Positions 37,955-50,074 of a stretch of DNA of 64,000 bases are shown here, piece by piece. The position numbers and the translations under genes were made by a program. This stretch comes from Clostridioides difficile ATCC 9689 = DSM 1296 (GTDB lineage Bacteria > Bacillota > Clostridia > Peptostreptococcales > Peptostreptococcaceae): assembly GCF_001077535.1 (NCBI RefSeq), contig NZ_CP011968.1, positions 744,001 to 808,000 of the forward strand. The letters are read 5' to 3'. Within the stretch, counting starts at the first letter, position 1. Each line of letters begins with the position of its first letter. The notes below the pieces were generated by a model that did no database searches, was not told the DNA's origin, and saw only the letters and a list, made by a program, of their open reading frames with translations.

Positions 37955-39211
37955 ATGATAGAAAAATTTAAAACTTTAATATGGATTAAAATGATAATAA
38001 GAATTAAAAGCGTTTATAAAACATATGGTGGACTATTTTTTTTAGGACTCATAGGTATACCAGTTGGTGCAATTATAGGTCTTATAGACACCATATTTGG
38101 AACGGTTCTTCTAAAAGTTACAGATATTCGAGAAACATATCCAATGTATCTGATACCATTTTTAGCAGTAGTAGGAGTTGTTATTGCTTATTGCTATTTT
38201 AAATTTGGAGGAAAAAGTAGTAAAGGAATGAATCTAATATTTGAGGTAGGGCATGGAGAAGAAGAAATTATTCCTTTAAGATTGGTTCCATTTATAATAT
38301 CAGGTACATGGTTAACCCATTTATTTGGTGGTAGTGCAGGACGAGAAGGAGTTGCTGTTCAGATTGGTGCAACTTTTTCACATTGGGTAGGTAAAAGGTT
38401 GCCTATAAAAAATGCTTCTAGTATTTTTCTAGTAACTGGTATGGCAGCTGGTTTTGCAGGATTATTTGAGACACCAATAGCAGCAATACTATTTGCTATG
38501 GAGGTTTTGGTTGCTGGTTCACTGGAGTATCAATCGCTTTTTCCTGCGTTTACTGCTTCTTTTACAGCAAGTGCAGTATCAAAAGCTTTAGGGTTAGAGA
38601 AATTTTCTTTTGCACTTTCTTCTGAAGTTGTATTTGACTTGTCAATATTTTGGAAGCTTATTGTTTTAGGAATTATTTTTGGAATGGTTGGTGGAGCATT
38701 TGCATGGTGTCTGAAATTGTCAAAAAGAAAAATAGGGAATAGATTAAAAAATCCTATGATAAGGATTGCTATTATTGGAGTATGTCTTAGTGTATTATTC
38801 CTTTTATTTTATAAAGGAAGATATTCAGGTTTAGGGACAAATTTAATTCAAAATAGTTTCTATGGTGGAGAAATTTATTCATTTGACTGGCTGTTAAAGT
38901 TTATACTTACAATACTGACTTTGTCAGCAGGTTTTCAAGGAGGAGAGGTTACACCTTTGTTTTCCATTGGAGCTAGTCTTGGTGTATTGTTAGCAGGATT
39001 TTTTAATTTGCCAATTGAATTAGTTGCAGCGCTTGGCTATGCTAGTGTCTTTGGTAGTGCTACAAATACTTTTTTTGCACCTGTATTTATAGGGGCAGAA
39101 GTTTTTGGGTACAGCTATTTACCTTATTTCTTTGTAGTATGCGCTATTTCATATATATTTAATATGGATAAATCTATTTATTCACTACAAAAAATTTCAA
39201 CAAAACAATAA
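37955..39211 (+). CDS. CLC-type fluoride/proton antiporter (EriC-F like)
   Basis: 418 residues with the CLC fold: about ten membrane helices and the motif GSAGREGVAVQ (about 127-137), GMAAGFAGLFETPIAA and a late GGEVTPLFSIG segment. Placement directly behind a fluoride riboswitch indicates the CLC-F branch, which expels fluoride against protons from the cytoplasm, rather than a chloride transporter. AAAGGAATT precedes the ATG. The ~240-bp leader after the riboswitch holds one weak 57-codon frame (37731-37904) that I do not consider a gene. Confidence 0.87.
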   Translation: MIEKFKTLIWIKMIIRIKSVYKTYGGLFFLGLIGIPVGAIIGLIDTIFGTVLLKVTDIRETYPMYLIPFLAVVGVVIAYCYFKFGGKSSKGMNLIFEVGHGEEEIIPLRLVPFIISGTWLTHLFGGSAGREGVAVQIGATFSHWVGKRLPIKNASSIFLVTGMAAGFAGLFETPIAAILFAMEVLVAGSLEYQSLFPAFTASFTASAVSKALGLEKFSFALSSEVVFDLSIFWKLIVLGIIFGMVGGAFAWCLKLSKRKIGNRLKNPMIRIAIIGVCLSVLFLLFYKGRYSGLGTNLIQNSFYGGEIYSFDWLLKFILTILTLSAGFQGGEVTPLFSIGASLGVLLAGFFNLPIELVAALGYASVFGSATNTFFAPVFIGAEVFGYSYLPYFFVVCAISYIFNMDKSIYSLQKISTKQ

Positions 39212-39273
39212 ATAAAACAACATAATGTATGATTAGAAGAGAAAGAATATTAGAGAAAGGATAGGGTAGGAAT

Positions 39274-40467
39274 ATGTTGACAAGTTTAGCTTTGATTTTT
39301 TTATTAGGAATGGCCTCGGGAGGTATTTTTAAGAGGATAAAGTTACCTAACTTATTGGGAATGTTACTTACAGGAATTATATTAGGTCCATATGTTTTAA
39401 ATTTGATTGATAATTCAATACTAGATATTTCTTCTGACCTTAGAAAGATTGCATTGATTATTATATTAACAAGGGCTGGATTATCTTTAGATATAAACGA
39501 TTTGAAGAAAGTGGGAAGACCTGCTGTACTTATGTGCTTTATTCCAGCTACTTTTGAAATTATCGGAATGATAGTTTTAGCACCAAAGTTACTAGGCGTT
39601 TCTATATTGGAAGCAGCAGTCATGGGTGCAGTAGTAGGAGCAGTTTCTCCCGCAATTATTGTACCTAAAATGCTTAAATTAATGGAAGAAGGTTATGGTA
39701 CAGAAAAAAGTATTCCACAGATGCTTTTAGCAGGAACTTCTATAGACGATATTTTCGTAATTGTGATGTTTACAGTATTCACAGGGTTGGCACAAGGAAA
39801 TAGTATATCAGCTATTAGTTTTTTACAAATTCCAGTATCAATTATATTAGGTGTAATAGCTGGAGCAGTGATTGGAATCTGTTTAGCAGTATTTTTTAAG
39901 AAGGTTCATATGAGAGATTCTGCTAAAGGGGTGTTGCTTTTAAGTATCTCATTTTTAATGATAAGTTTAGAGACTGCTTTAGAGGGTATTGTGCCATTTT
40001 CTGGATTATTAGCAGTTATGAGTATTGGGATTTTCCTTCAGATAAAATATCGTGTAGTTGCAAGAAGATTGTCTATAAAGTATTCGAAACTATGGGTTGG
40101 TGCTGAAATTCTCTTGTTTGTTTTGGTAGGGGCAACAGTAGATATAAGTTATGCATTTAAAGCAGGAATTGGAGCTGTAATTTTAATATTTGGAGTTCTT
40201 TTATTCCGTATGGTAGGAGTATTCTTCTGCCTTATTAAGACAAATTTGACAATAAAGGAAAGGTTGTTCTGTATGATTGGCTATATTCCAAAGGCTACAG
40301 TACAGGCAGCAATAGGAGGTGTACCACTTGCAATGGGGATGGCATCTGGACAACTTATTTTGACGTTAGCAGTTCTAGCTATACTTATAACTGCACCTCT
40401 TGGAGCTTTTGGAATTGATGTAACTTATAAAAAATTATTAACTTCTGTAAAAGGCGAGAGTAAGTAA
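39274..40467 (+). CDS. CPA-type cation/proton antiporter (KefB/NapA-like)
   Basis: 397 residues, about eleven to twelve membrane helices, with the cation/proton antiporter pattern: LLGMLLTGIILGPYVL, IILTRAGLSLDINDLKK, AVVGAVSPAIIVPKML and GTSIDDIFVIV (the paired acidic residues of the transport site). It starts 62 bp after the CLC gene without a clear terminator between, so both are probably under the fluoride riboswitch. Antiporters of this family are recurrent members of fluoride regulons (established knowledge). Confidence 0.87.
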   Translation: MLTSLALIFLLGMASGGIFKRIKLPNLLGMLLTGIILGPYVLNLIDNSILDISSDLRKIALIIILTRAGLSLDINDLKKVGRPAVLMCFIPATFEIIGMIVLAPKLLGVSILEAAVMGAVVGAVSPAIIVPKMLKLMEEGYGTEKSIPQMLLAGTSIDDIFVIVMFTVFTGLAQGNSISAISFLQIPVSIILGVIAGAVIGICLAVFFKKVHMRDSAKGVLLLSISFLMISLETALEGIVPFSGLLAVMSIGIFLQIKYRVVARRLSIKYSKLWVGAEILLFVLVGATVDISYAFKAGIGAVILIFGVLLFRMVGVFFCLIKTNLTIKERLFCMIGYIPKATVQAAIGGVPLAMGMASGQLILTLAVLAILITAPLGAFGIDVTYKKLLTSVKGESK

Positions 40468-40667
40468 AAATAAAGATTATTTTAACTGGTAAGTTATATT
40501 TTGGAAAAGGATTATACTATTGAATACAATATAAAAAAATCATTTGGGAGATTAAGAAGGTAGAAGTTAAGAACAGATTTTAAGGTATGTTATGATTATT
40601 AGAATTGATTTTGTGAAATTATTATTGTAATATTTAATTATATAGATAAAGAAGCGGAGTGATAACT

Positions 40668-41048
40668 ATGTGTTTAAAAAAATTATCAAAATTAGAGTTA
40701 GTTATTATGAAATTTATTTGGAATTTAGATATAAAAACCAATTCATATGAGATTATTGATTATATGAAAGAAGAACATAATTTACCAGAAAAAGTAGCTT
40801 TAAAAACTTTATCAAAACTATCAAAGAAAAGATTCTTATATGTTCAAGAAACAGGCAAGTGTATGTATTATACAGTTGCAATAAAAGAAAAGGCATATTT
40901 AGAGTTTATATCAAGAAATGTGCAAAATCTTTTGAAGAATAATTTTATAAGGAATTTATTAGTATCATTTCACGAAGAGGAGCTAACAGAGGAAAAGATA
41001 AAGTCGTTAGAAAACTGGGTAGTAAATTGGGAAGAAGCTTATGTATAA
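40668..41048 (+). CDS. cdu1: Cdu1, winged-helix BlaI/MecI-like protein flanking the PaLoc
   Basis: About 126 residues. The N-terminal half is a winged helix of the BlaI/MecI/CopY kind (LSKLELVIMKFIWNLDIKTN, YEIIDYMKEEHNL, VALKTLSKLSKKRFLYVQ), and the helical C-terminus resembles the dimerisation part of that family. It is the gene known as cdu1 on the left border of the pathogenicity locus. A GTG at 40659 is in frame but overlaps the GCGGAG site; the ATG at 40668 has good spacing. No beta-lactam sensor gene is beside it. Confidence 0.85.
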   Translation: MCLKKLSKLELVIMKFIWNLDIKTNSYEIIDYMKEEHNLPEKVALKTLSKLSKKRFLYVQETGKCMYYTVAIKEKAYLEFISRNVQNLLKNNFIRNLLVSFHEEELTEEKIKSLENWVVNWEEAYV

Positions 41049-41090
41049 ATGTTATTATTTTTATTACAATTTAGATAATTTTGGTTTTGT

Positions 41091-41140
41091 AAGCTCTGCA
41101 ACTATTTTTAGATGGTTGCAGAGTTTATTTTTATTTTTTA
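41091..41140 (+). terminator. Terminator of cdu1
   Basis: Perfect 9-bp stem ctctgcaac (41094-41102) / gttgcagag (41115-41123), extended by flanking A/T pairs, then a long T-rich tail. It closes the left flank just before the PaLoc. Confidence 0.85.
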
Positions 41141-41736
41141 TTCCCTTAAGCAATACTTAAAAGTAAACGCATTTATATTTACTAACTTCAATTACTTCTA
41201 ATACTTAAATTACTTTTTAAAAATATTTTGATATGTCATCTCTATAGTAATCTAGAACTTGTTTCTATTCTTTATATAAAGTTTTTATGAATGATATATA
41301 TAATATTCGTTCATTTGATTAAAAATAACAAAATATTAAATAATTCTACTCTGATAGTTTGTTAAAAAAATAATAAAAAATATTAATAAACAAAAAAAAA
41401 TTATCTTAAGAGAGGAGAATGTTCTAAAATATAAAAAGGTTTCTAGATTTCATAAAAGATACTATTTTAGTCTTGAAAATATTTAGTTTGAAAAGATTTT
41501 AATTTAATGATTGATTAAGTTAAAAATGTGTATGTAATAAATTTTATTTTATTTATTGACTAAATTATAAAGTTTACATAATTATTTAATAATTATGTAA
41601 TTGTTACTTGAAAATTGATCTATTTTAAAATCTAGTTATAACTTCAAAAAAGACTGAAAATTAAGAAAAAAGAAATATAAATATAAAAACATGTCATATA
41701 GATTTTTTTTATTTTACTTTAATAAAATGATTTGTT

Positions 41737-41768
41737 TTTACAATACTTTATTAATATAAAGTTTATTG
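41737..41768 (+). promoter_or_regulatory. Candidate TcdR-type promoter of tcdR
   Basis: TTTACA at 41737-41742 and, 16 bp later, aagtttatt, which resembles the -10 blocks of the tcdB (gtctttatt) and tcdA (ctccttatc) promoters. TcdR is known to activate its own gene. It lies about 190 bp before tcdR. Confidence 0.45.
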
Positions 41769-41845
41769 CTAAAATACTTTATTTATTAGAAAAAGATTAC
41801 TAATTAATTATTAAAATTAATGTATTCATAATGCATATTTTCATA

Positions 41846-41870
41846 TAAAATTTAATTTATTTGCCGATTA
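41846..41870 (+). promoter_or_regulatory. Candidate SigD promoter of tcdR
   Basis: GCCGATTA (41863-41870) is close to the flagellar sigma-D -10 block GCCGATAT, with TAAA 13 bp upstream. SigD is known to activate tcdR in C. difficile. The spacing is slightly short. Confidence 0.55.
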
Positions 41871-41908
41871 TATAATTATAATGACTGATTTAATTCCGAT
41901 GTTGTCAA

Positions 41909-41923
41909 AATTTTCAAATAAAT
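41909..41923. promoter_or_regulatory. Candidate CodY box before tcdR
   Basis: aattttcaaataaat matches the CodY consensus AATTTTCWGAAAATT at 12 of 15 places by eye. CodY is known to repress tcdR when branched-chain amino acids and GTP are plentiful. The remainder of 41141-41954 is AT-rich leader with no gene visible. Confidence 0.4.
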
Positions 41924-41954
41924 CATCATTATAAATATAAGAGAGGATGATTTT

Positions 41955-42509
41955 ATGCAAAAGTCTTTTTATGAATTAATTGTTTTAGCAAGAAATAACT
42001 CAGTAGATGATTTGCAAGAAATTTTATTTATGTTTAAGCCATTAGTAAAAAAACTTAGTAGAGTTTTACATTATGAAGAGGGAGAAACAGATTTAATAAT
42101 ATTTTTTATTGAATTAATAAAAAATATTAAATTAAGTAGCTTTTCAGAAAAAAGCGATGCTATTATAGTCAAATATATTCATAAATCATTACTGAATAAG
42201 ACTTTTGAGTTGTCTAGAAGATATTCTAAAATGAAGTTTAATTTTGTAGAATTTGATGAAAATATCTTAAATATGAAAAATAATTATCAAAGTAAGTCTG
42301 TTTTTGAGGAAGATATTTGTTTTTTCGAATATATTTTGAAAGAATTATCTGGTATTCAAAGAAAAGTTATTTTTTATAAATATTTAAAAGGATATTCTGA
42401 TAGAGAAATATCAGTGAAATTAAAAATATCTAGACAAGCTGTTAATAAGGCTAAAAATAGAGCATTTAAAAAAATAAAAAAAGACTATGAAAATTATTTT
42501 AACTTGTAA
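41955..42509 (+). CDS. tcdR: TcdR, alternative sigma factor for toxin genes
   Basis: 184 residues, a group V (ECF-like) sigma factor related to BotR, TetR and UviA. Region 2 lies at about 30-95 (DLIIFFIELIKNIKLSS..., region 2.4-like KYIHKSLLNKTFELSRRY), and region 4 at about 120-178 ends with the helix-turn-helix DREISVKLKISRQAVNKAKNRAF. It directs RNA polymerase to the tcdA and tcdB promoters and to its own. GAGAGGATGA supports the start. Transcription is governed by the long upstream leader (SigD, TcdR and CodY sites are candidates). Confidence 0.97.
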   Translation: MQKSFYELIVLARNNSVDDLQEILFMFKPLVKKLSRVLHYEEGETDLIIFFIELIKNIKLSSFSEKSDAIIVKYIHKSLLNKTFELSRRYSKMKFNFVEFDENILNMKNNYQSKSVFEEDICFFEYILKELSGIQRKVIFYKYLKGYSDREISVKLKISRQAVNKAKNRAFKKIKKDYENYFNL

Positions 42510-42625
42510 TTAATGAGCTTAAAGAAATATTTACAATAGAAATCAAATTTTAGAATTAACTTTATTGTAAAATCAATAACTTAATCTAAGAATATCTTAA
42601 TTTTTATATTTTATATAGAACAAAG

Positions 42626-42657
42626 TTTACATATTTATTTCAGACAACGTCTTTATT
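42626..42657 (+). promoter_or_regulatory. TcdR-dependent promoter of tcdB
   Basis: TTTACA (42626-42631), a 17-bp spacer ending cagacaac, and gtctttatt (42649-42657). Nearly the same arrangement precedes tcdA, including the cagacaa block. The ~170-bp leader to the tcdB start also matches that of tcdA in places (aaatgttaggaagtga). Confidence 0.88.
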
Positions 42658-42826
42658 CAATCGAAGAGCAAATTAATCAACTGAGTGTCTTAAATTTAAA
42701 ATGTTAGGAAGTGAATGTATATGAAAACCTAAGTAGATATTAGTATATTTTATAAATAGAAAGGAGGATATATAAAAGAGTTTTAGCATTTAGATGTAAA
42801 AATATTATAGTAAAGGAGAAAATTTT

Positions 42827-45800
42827 ATGAGTTTAGTTAATAGAAAACAGTTAGAAAAAATGGCAAATGTAAGATTTCGTACTCAAGAAGATGAATATGT
42901 TGCAATATTGGATGCTTTAGAAGAATATCATAATATGTCAGAGAATACTGTAGTCGAAAAATATTTAAAATTAAAAGATATAAATAGTTTAACAGATATT
43001 TATATAGATACATATAAAAAATCTGGTAGAAATAAAGCCTTAAAAAAATTTAAGGAATATCTAGTTACAGAAGTATTAGAGCTAAAGAATAATAATTTAA
43101 CTCCAGTTGAGAAAAATTTACATTTTGTTTGGATTGGAGGTCAAATAAATGACACTGCTATTAATTATATAAATCAATGGAAAGATGTAAATAGTGATTA
43201 TAATGTTAATGTTTTTTATGATAGTAATGCATTTTTGATAAACACATTGAAAAAAACTGTAGTAGAATCAGCAATAAATGATACACTTGAATCATTTAGA
43301 GAAAACTTAAATGACCCTAGATTTGACTATAATAAATTCTTCAGAAAACGTATGGAAATAATTTATGATAAACAGAAAAATTTCATAAACTACTATAAAG
43401 CTCAAAGAGAAGAAAATCCTGAACTTATAATTGATGATATTGTAAAGACATATCTTTCAAATGAGTATTCAAAGGAGATAGATGAACTTAATACCTATAT
43501 TGAAGAATCCTTAAATAAAATTACACAGAATAGTGGAAATGATGTTAGAAACTTTGAAGAATTTAAAAATGGAGAGTCATTCAACTTATATGAACAAGAG
43601 TTGGTAGAAAGGTGGAATTTAGCTGCTGCTTCTGACATATTAAGAATATCTGCATTAAAAGAAATTGGTGGTATGTATTTAGATGTTGATATGTTACCAG
43701 GAATACAACCAGACTTATTTGAGTCTATAGAGAAACCTAGTTCAGTAACAGTGGATTTTTGGGAAATGACAAAGTTAGAAGCTATAATGAAATACAAAGA
43801 ATATATACCAGAATATACCTCAGAACATTTTGACATGTTAGACGAAGAAGTTCAAAGTAGTTTTGAATCTGTTCTAGCTTCTAAGTCAGATAAATCAGAA
43901 ATATTCTCATCACTTGGTGATATGGAGGCATCACCACTAGAAGTTAAAATTGCATTTAATAGTAAGGGTATTATAAATCAAGGGCTAATTTCTGTGAAAG
44001 ACTCATATTGTAGCAATTTAATAGTAAAACAAATCGAGAATAGATATAAAATATTGAATAATAGTTTAAATCCAGCTATTAGCGAGGATAATGATTTTAA
44101 TACTACAACGAATACCTTTATTGATAGTATAATGGCTGAAGCTAATGCAGATAATGGTAGATTTATGATGGAACTAGGAAAGTATTTAAGAGTTGGTTTC
44201 TTCCCAGATGTTAAAACTACTATTAACTTAAGTGGCCCTGAAGCATATGCGGCAGCTTATCAAGATTTATTAATGTTTAAAGAAGGCAGTATGAATATCC
44301 ATTTGATAGAAGCTGATTTAAGAAACTTTGAAATCTCTAAAACTAATATTTCTCAATCAACTGAACAAGAAATGGCTAGCTTATGGTCATTTGACGATGC
44401 AAGAGCTAAAGCTCAATTTGAAGAATATAAAAGGAATTATTTTGAAGGTTCTCTTGGTGAAGATGATAATCTTGATTTTTCTCAAAATATAGTAGTTGAC
44501 AAGGAGTATCTTTTAGAAAAAATATCTTCATTAGCAAGAAGTTCAGAGAGAGGATATATACACTATATTGTTCAGTTACAAGGAGATAAAATTAGTTATG
44601 AAGCAGCATGTAACTTATTTGCAAAGACTCCTTATGATAGTGTACTATTTCAGAAAAATATAGAAGATTCAGAAATTGCATATTATTATAATCCTGGAGA
44701 TGGTGAAATACAAGAAATAGACAAGTATAAAATTCCAAGTATAATTTCTGATAGACCTAAGATTAAATTAACATTTATTGGTCATGGTAAAGATGAATTT
44801 AATACTGATATATTTGCAGGTTTTGATGTAGATTCATTATCCACAGAAATAGAAGCAGCAATAGATTTAGCTAAAGAGGATATTTCTCCTAAGTCAATAG
44901 AAATAAATTTATTAGGATGTAATATGTTTAGCTACTCTATCAACGTAGAGGAGACTTATCCTGGAAAATTATTACTTAAAGTTAAAGATAAAATATCAGA
45001 ATTAATGCCATCTATAAGTCAAGACTCTATTATAGTAAGTGCAAATCAATATGAAGTTAGAATAAATAGTGAAGGAAGAAGAGAATTATTGGATCATTCT
45101 GGTGAATGGATAAATAAAGAAGAAAGTATTATAAAGGATATTTCATCAAAAGAATATATATCATTTAATCCTAAAGAAAATAAAATTACAGTAAAATCTA
45201 AAAATTTACCTGAGCTATCTACATTATTACAAGAAATTAGAAATAATTCTAATTCAAGTGATATTGAACTAGAAGAAAAAGTAATGTTAACAGAATGTGA
45301 GATAAATGTTATTTCAAATATAGATACGCAAATTGTTGAGGAAAGGATTGAAGAAGCTAAGAATTTAACTTCTGACTCTATTAATTATATAAAAGATGAA
45401 TTTAAACTAATAGAATCTATTTCTGATGCACTATGTGACTTAAAACAACAGAATGAATTAGAAGATTCTCATTTTATATCTTTTGAGGACATATCAGAGA
45501 CTGATGAGGGATTTAGTATAAGATTTATTAATAAAGAAACTGGAGAATCTATATTTGTAGAAACTGAAAAAACAATATTCTCTGAATATGCTAATCATAT
45601 AACTGAAGAGATTTCTAAGATAAAAGGTACTATATTTGATACTGTAAATGGTAAGTTAGTAAAAAAAGTAAATTTAGATACTACACACGAAGTAAATACT
45701 TTAAATGCTGCATTTTTTATACAATCATTAATAGAATATAATAGTTCTAAAGAATCTCTTAGTAATTTAAGTGTAGCAATGAAAGTCCAAGTTTACGCTC

Positions 45801-48800
45801 AATTATTTAGTACTGGTTTAAATACTATTACAGATGCAGCCAAAGTTGTTGAATTAGTATCAACTGCATTAGATGAAACTATAGACTTACTTCCTACATT
45901 ATCTGAAGGATTACCTATAATTGCAACTATTATAGATGGTGTAAGTTTAGGTGCAGCAATCAAAGAGCTAAGTGAAACGAGTGACCCATTATTAAGACAA
46001 GAAATAGAAGCTAAGATAGGTATAATGGCAGTAAATTTAACAACAGCTACAACTGCAATCATTACTTCATCTTTGGGGGTAGCTAGTGGATTTAGTATAC
46101 TTTTAGTTCCTTTAGCAGGAATTTCAGCAGGTATACCAAGCTTAGTAAACAATGAACTTGTACTTCGAGATAAGGCAACAAAGGTTGTAGATTATTTTAA
46201 ACATGTTTCATTAGTTGAAACTGAAGGAGTATTTACTTTATTAGATGATAAAATAATGATGCCACAAGATGATTTAGTGATATCAGAAATAGATTTTAAT
46301 AATAATTCAATAGTTTTAGGTAAATGTGAAATCTGGAGAATGGAAGGTGGTTCAGGTCATACTGTAACTGATGATATAGATCACTTCTTTTCAGCACCAT
46401 CAATAACATATAGAGAGCCACACTTATCTATATATGACGTATTGGAAGTACAAAAAGAAGAACTTGATTTGTCAAAAGATTTAATGGTATTACCTAATGC
46501 TCCAAATAGAGTATTTGCTTGGGAAACAGGATGGACACCAGGTTTAAGAAGCTTAGAAAATGATGGCACAAAACTGTTAGACCGTATAAGAGATAACTAT
46601 GAAGGTGAGTTTTATTGGAGATATTTTGCTTTTATAGCTGATGCTTTAATAACAACATTAAAACCAAGATATGAAGATACTAATATAAGAATAAATTTAG
46701 ATAGTAATACTAGAAGTTTTATAGTTCCAATAATAACTACAGAATATATAAGAGAAAAATTATCATATTCTTTCTATGGTTCAGGAGGAACTTATGCATT
46801 GTCTCTTTCTCAATATAATATGGGTATAAATATAGAATTAAGTGAAAGTGATGTTTGGATTATAGATGTTGATAATGTTGTGAGAGATGTAACTATAGAA
46901 TCTGATAAAATTAAAAAAGGTGATTTAATAGAAGGTATTTTATCTACACTAAGTATTGAAGAGAATAAAATTATCTTAAATAGCCATGAGATTAATTTTT
47001 CTGGTGAGGTAAATGGAAGTAATGGATTTGTTTCTTTAACATTTTCAATTTTAGAAGGAATAAATGCAATTATAGAAGTTGATTTATTATCTAAATCATA
47101 TAAATTACTTATTTCTGGCGAATTAAAAATATTGATGTTAAATTCAAATCATATTCAACAGAAAATAGATTATATAGGATTCAATAGCGAATTACAGAAA
47201 AATATACCATATAGCTTTGTAGATAGTGAAGGAAAAGAGAATGGTTTTATTAATGGTTCAACAAAAGAAGGTTTATTTGTATCTGAATTACCTGATGTAG
47301 TTCTTATAAGTAAGGTTTATATGGATGATAGTAAGCCTTCATTTGGATATTATAGTAATAATTTGAAAGATGTCAAAGTTATAACTAAAGATAATGTTAA
47401 TATATTAACAGGTTATTATCTTAAGGATGATATAAAAATCTCTCTTTCTTTGACTCTACAAGATGAAAAAACTATAAAGTTAAATAGTGTGCATTTAGAT
47501 GAAAGTGGAGTAGCTGAGATTTTGAAGTTCATGAATAGAAAAGGTAATACAAATACTTCAGATTCTTTAATGAGCTTTTTAGAAAGTATGAATATAAAAA
47601 GTATTTTCGTTAATTTCTTACAATCTAATATTAAGTTTATATTAGATGCTAATTTTATAATAAGTGGTACTACTTCTATTGGCCAATTTGAGTTTATTTG
47701 TGATGAAAATGATAATATACAACCATATTTCATTAAGTTTAATACACTAGAAACTAATTATACTTTATATGTAGGAAATAGACAAAATATGATAGTGGAA
47801 CCAAATTATGATTTAGATGATTCTGGAGATATATCTTCAACTGTTATCAATTTCTCTCAAAAGTATCTTTATGGAATAGACAGTTGTGTTAATAAAGTTG
47901 TAATTTCACCAAATATTTATACAGATGAAATAAATATAACGCCTGTATATGAAACAAATAATACTTATCCAGAAGTTATTGTATTAGATGCAAATTATAT
48001 AAATGAAAAAATAAATGTTAATATCAATGATCTATCTATACGATATGTATGGAGTAATGATGGTAATGATTTTATTCTTATGTCAACTAGTGAAGAAAAT
48101 AAGGTGTCACAAGTTAAAATAAGATTCGTTAATGTTTTTAAAGATAAGACTTTGGCAAATAAGCTATCTTTTAACTTTAGTGATAAACAAGATGTACCTG
48201 TAAGTGAAATAATCTTATCATTTACACCTTCATATTATGAGGATGGATTGATTGGCTATGATTTGGGTCTAGTTTCTTTATATAATGAGAAATTTTATAT
48301 TAATAACTTTGGAATGATGGTATCTGGATTAATATATATTAATGATTCATTATATTATTTTAAACCACCAGTAAATAATTTGATAACTGGATTTGTGACT
48401 GTAGGCGATGATAAATACTACTTTAATCCAATTAATGGTGGAGCTGCTTCAATTGGAGAGACAATAATTGATGACAAAAATTATTATTTCAACCAAAGTG
48501 GAGTGTTACAAACAGGTGTATTTAGTACAGAAGATGGATTTAAATATTTTGCCCCAGCTAATACACTTGATGAAAACCTAGAAGGAGAAGCAATTGATTT
48601 TACTGGAAAATTAATTATTGACGAAAATATTTATTATTTTGATGATAATTATAGAGGAGCTGTAGAATGGAAAGAATTAGATGGTGAAATGCACTATTTT
48701 AGCCCAGAAACAGGTAAAGCTTTTAAAGGTCTAAATCAAATAGGTGATTATAAATACTATTTCAATTCTGATGGAGTTATGCAAAAAGGATTTGTTAGTA

Positions 48801-49927
48801 TAAATGATAATAAACACTATTTTGATGATTCTGGTGTTATGAAAGTAGGTTACACTGAAATAGATGGCAAGCATTTCTACTTTGCTGAAAACGGAGAAAT
48901 GCAAATAGGAGTATTTAATACAGAAGATGGATTTAAATATTTTGCTCATCATAATGAAGATTTAGGAAATGAAGAAGGTGAAGAAATCTCATATTCTGGT
49001 ATATTAAATTTCAATAATAAAATTTACTATTTTGATGATTCATTTACAGCTGTAGTTGGATGGAAAGATTTAGAGGATGGTTCAAAGTATTATTTTGATG
49101 AAGATACAGCAGAAGCATATATAGGTTTGTCATTAATAAATGATGGTCAATATTATTTTAATGATGATGGAATTATGCAAGTTGGATTTGTCACTATAAA
49201 TGATAAAGTCTTCTACTTCTCTGACTCTGGAATTATAGAATCTGGAGTACAAAACATAGATGACAATTATTTCTATATAGATGATAATGGTATAGTTCAA
49301 ATTGGTGTATTTGATACTTCAGATGGATATAAATATTTTGCACCTGCTAATACTGTAAATGATAATATTTACGGACAAGCAGTTGAATATAGTGGTTTAG
49401 TTAGAGTTGGGGAAGATGTATATTATTTTGGAGAAACATATACAATTGAGACTGGATGGATATATGATATGGAAAATGAAAGTGATAAATATTATTTCAA
49501 TCCAGAAACTAAAAAAGCATGCAAAGGTATTAATTTAATTGATGATATAAAATATTATTTTGATGAGAAGGGCATAATGAGAACGGGTCTTATATCATTT
49601 GAAAATAATAATTATTACTTTAATGAGAATGGTGAAATGCAATTTGGTTATATAAATATAGAAGATAAGATGTTCTATTTTGGTGAAGATGGTGTCATGC
49701 AGATTGGAGTATTTAATACACCAGATGGATTTAAATACTTTGCACATCAAAATACTTTGGATGAGAATTTTGAGGGAGAATCAATAAACTATACTGGTTG
49801 GTTAGATTTAGATGAAAAGAGATATTATTTTACAGATGAATATATTGCAGCAACTGGTTCAGTTATTATTGATGGTGAGGAGTATTATTTTGATCCTGAT
49901 ACAGCTCAATTAGTGATTAGTGAATAG
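42827..49927 (+). CDS. tcdB: Toxin B, large clostridial glucosyltransferase cytotoxin
   Basis: 2366 residues, full length, with the classical TcdB1-type sequence as far as I can recall it. Layout: glucosyltransferase 1-543 (Trp 102, DXD Asp 286/Asp 288), cysteine protease 544-about 800 (His 653, Cys 698; cleavage between Leu 543 and Gly 544 in EGSLGED), delivery domain with hydrophobic pore region (about 950-1130) and C-terminal CROP repeats from about 1834. After uptake and autoproteolysis triggered by inositol hexakisphosphate, the first domain glucosylates Rho GTPases from UDP-glucose. It has no signal peptide; release needs TcdE. AAAGGAG precedes the ATG. Expressed from the TcdR promoter. 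Confidence 0.99.
48326..49924 (+). repeat. CROP repeats of toxin B
   Basis: Codes for residues about 1834-2366: some 20 short (20-23 residue) YYF-type repeats punctuated by four long ones with the pattern GVF...DGFKYFA (one is GYKYFAPAN). The DNA copies have diverged much more than those in tcdA. Confidence 0.9.
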
Positions 49928-50028
49928 ATAAAAATATGTTAAATATATCCTCTTATACTTAAATATATAAAAATAAACAAAATGATACACTACATAAAGT
50001 GTTCTATCTAATATGAAGATTTACCAAT

Positions 50029-50074
50029 AAAAAGGTGGACTATGATGAATGCACAGTAGTTCACCTTTTTATAT
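50029..50074 (+). terminator. Hairpin terminator/attenuator between tcdB and tcdE
   Basis: aaaaaggtggact (50029-50041) pairs with agttcaccttttt (50058-50070) through 13 pairs with one G-U, a 16-nt loop and a T-rich tail. It should reduce read-through from tcdB into tcdE. The first ATG of the tcdE frame (50049) is inside the loop. Confidence 0.8.
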
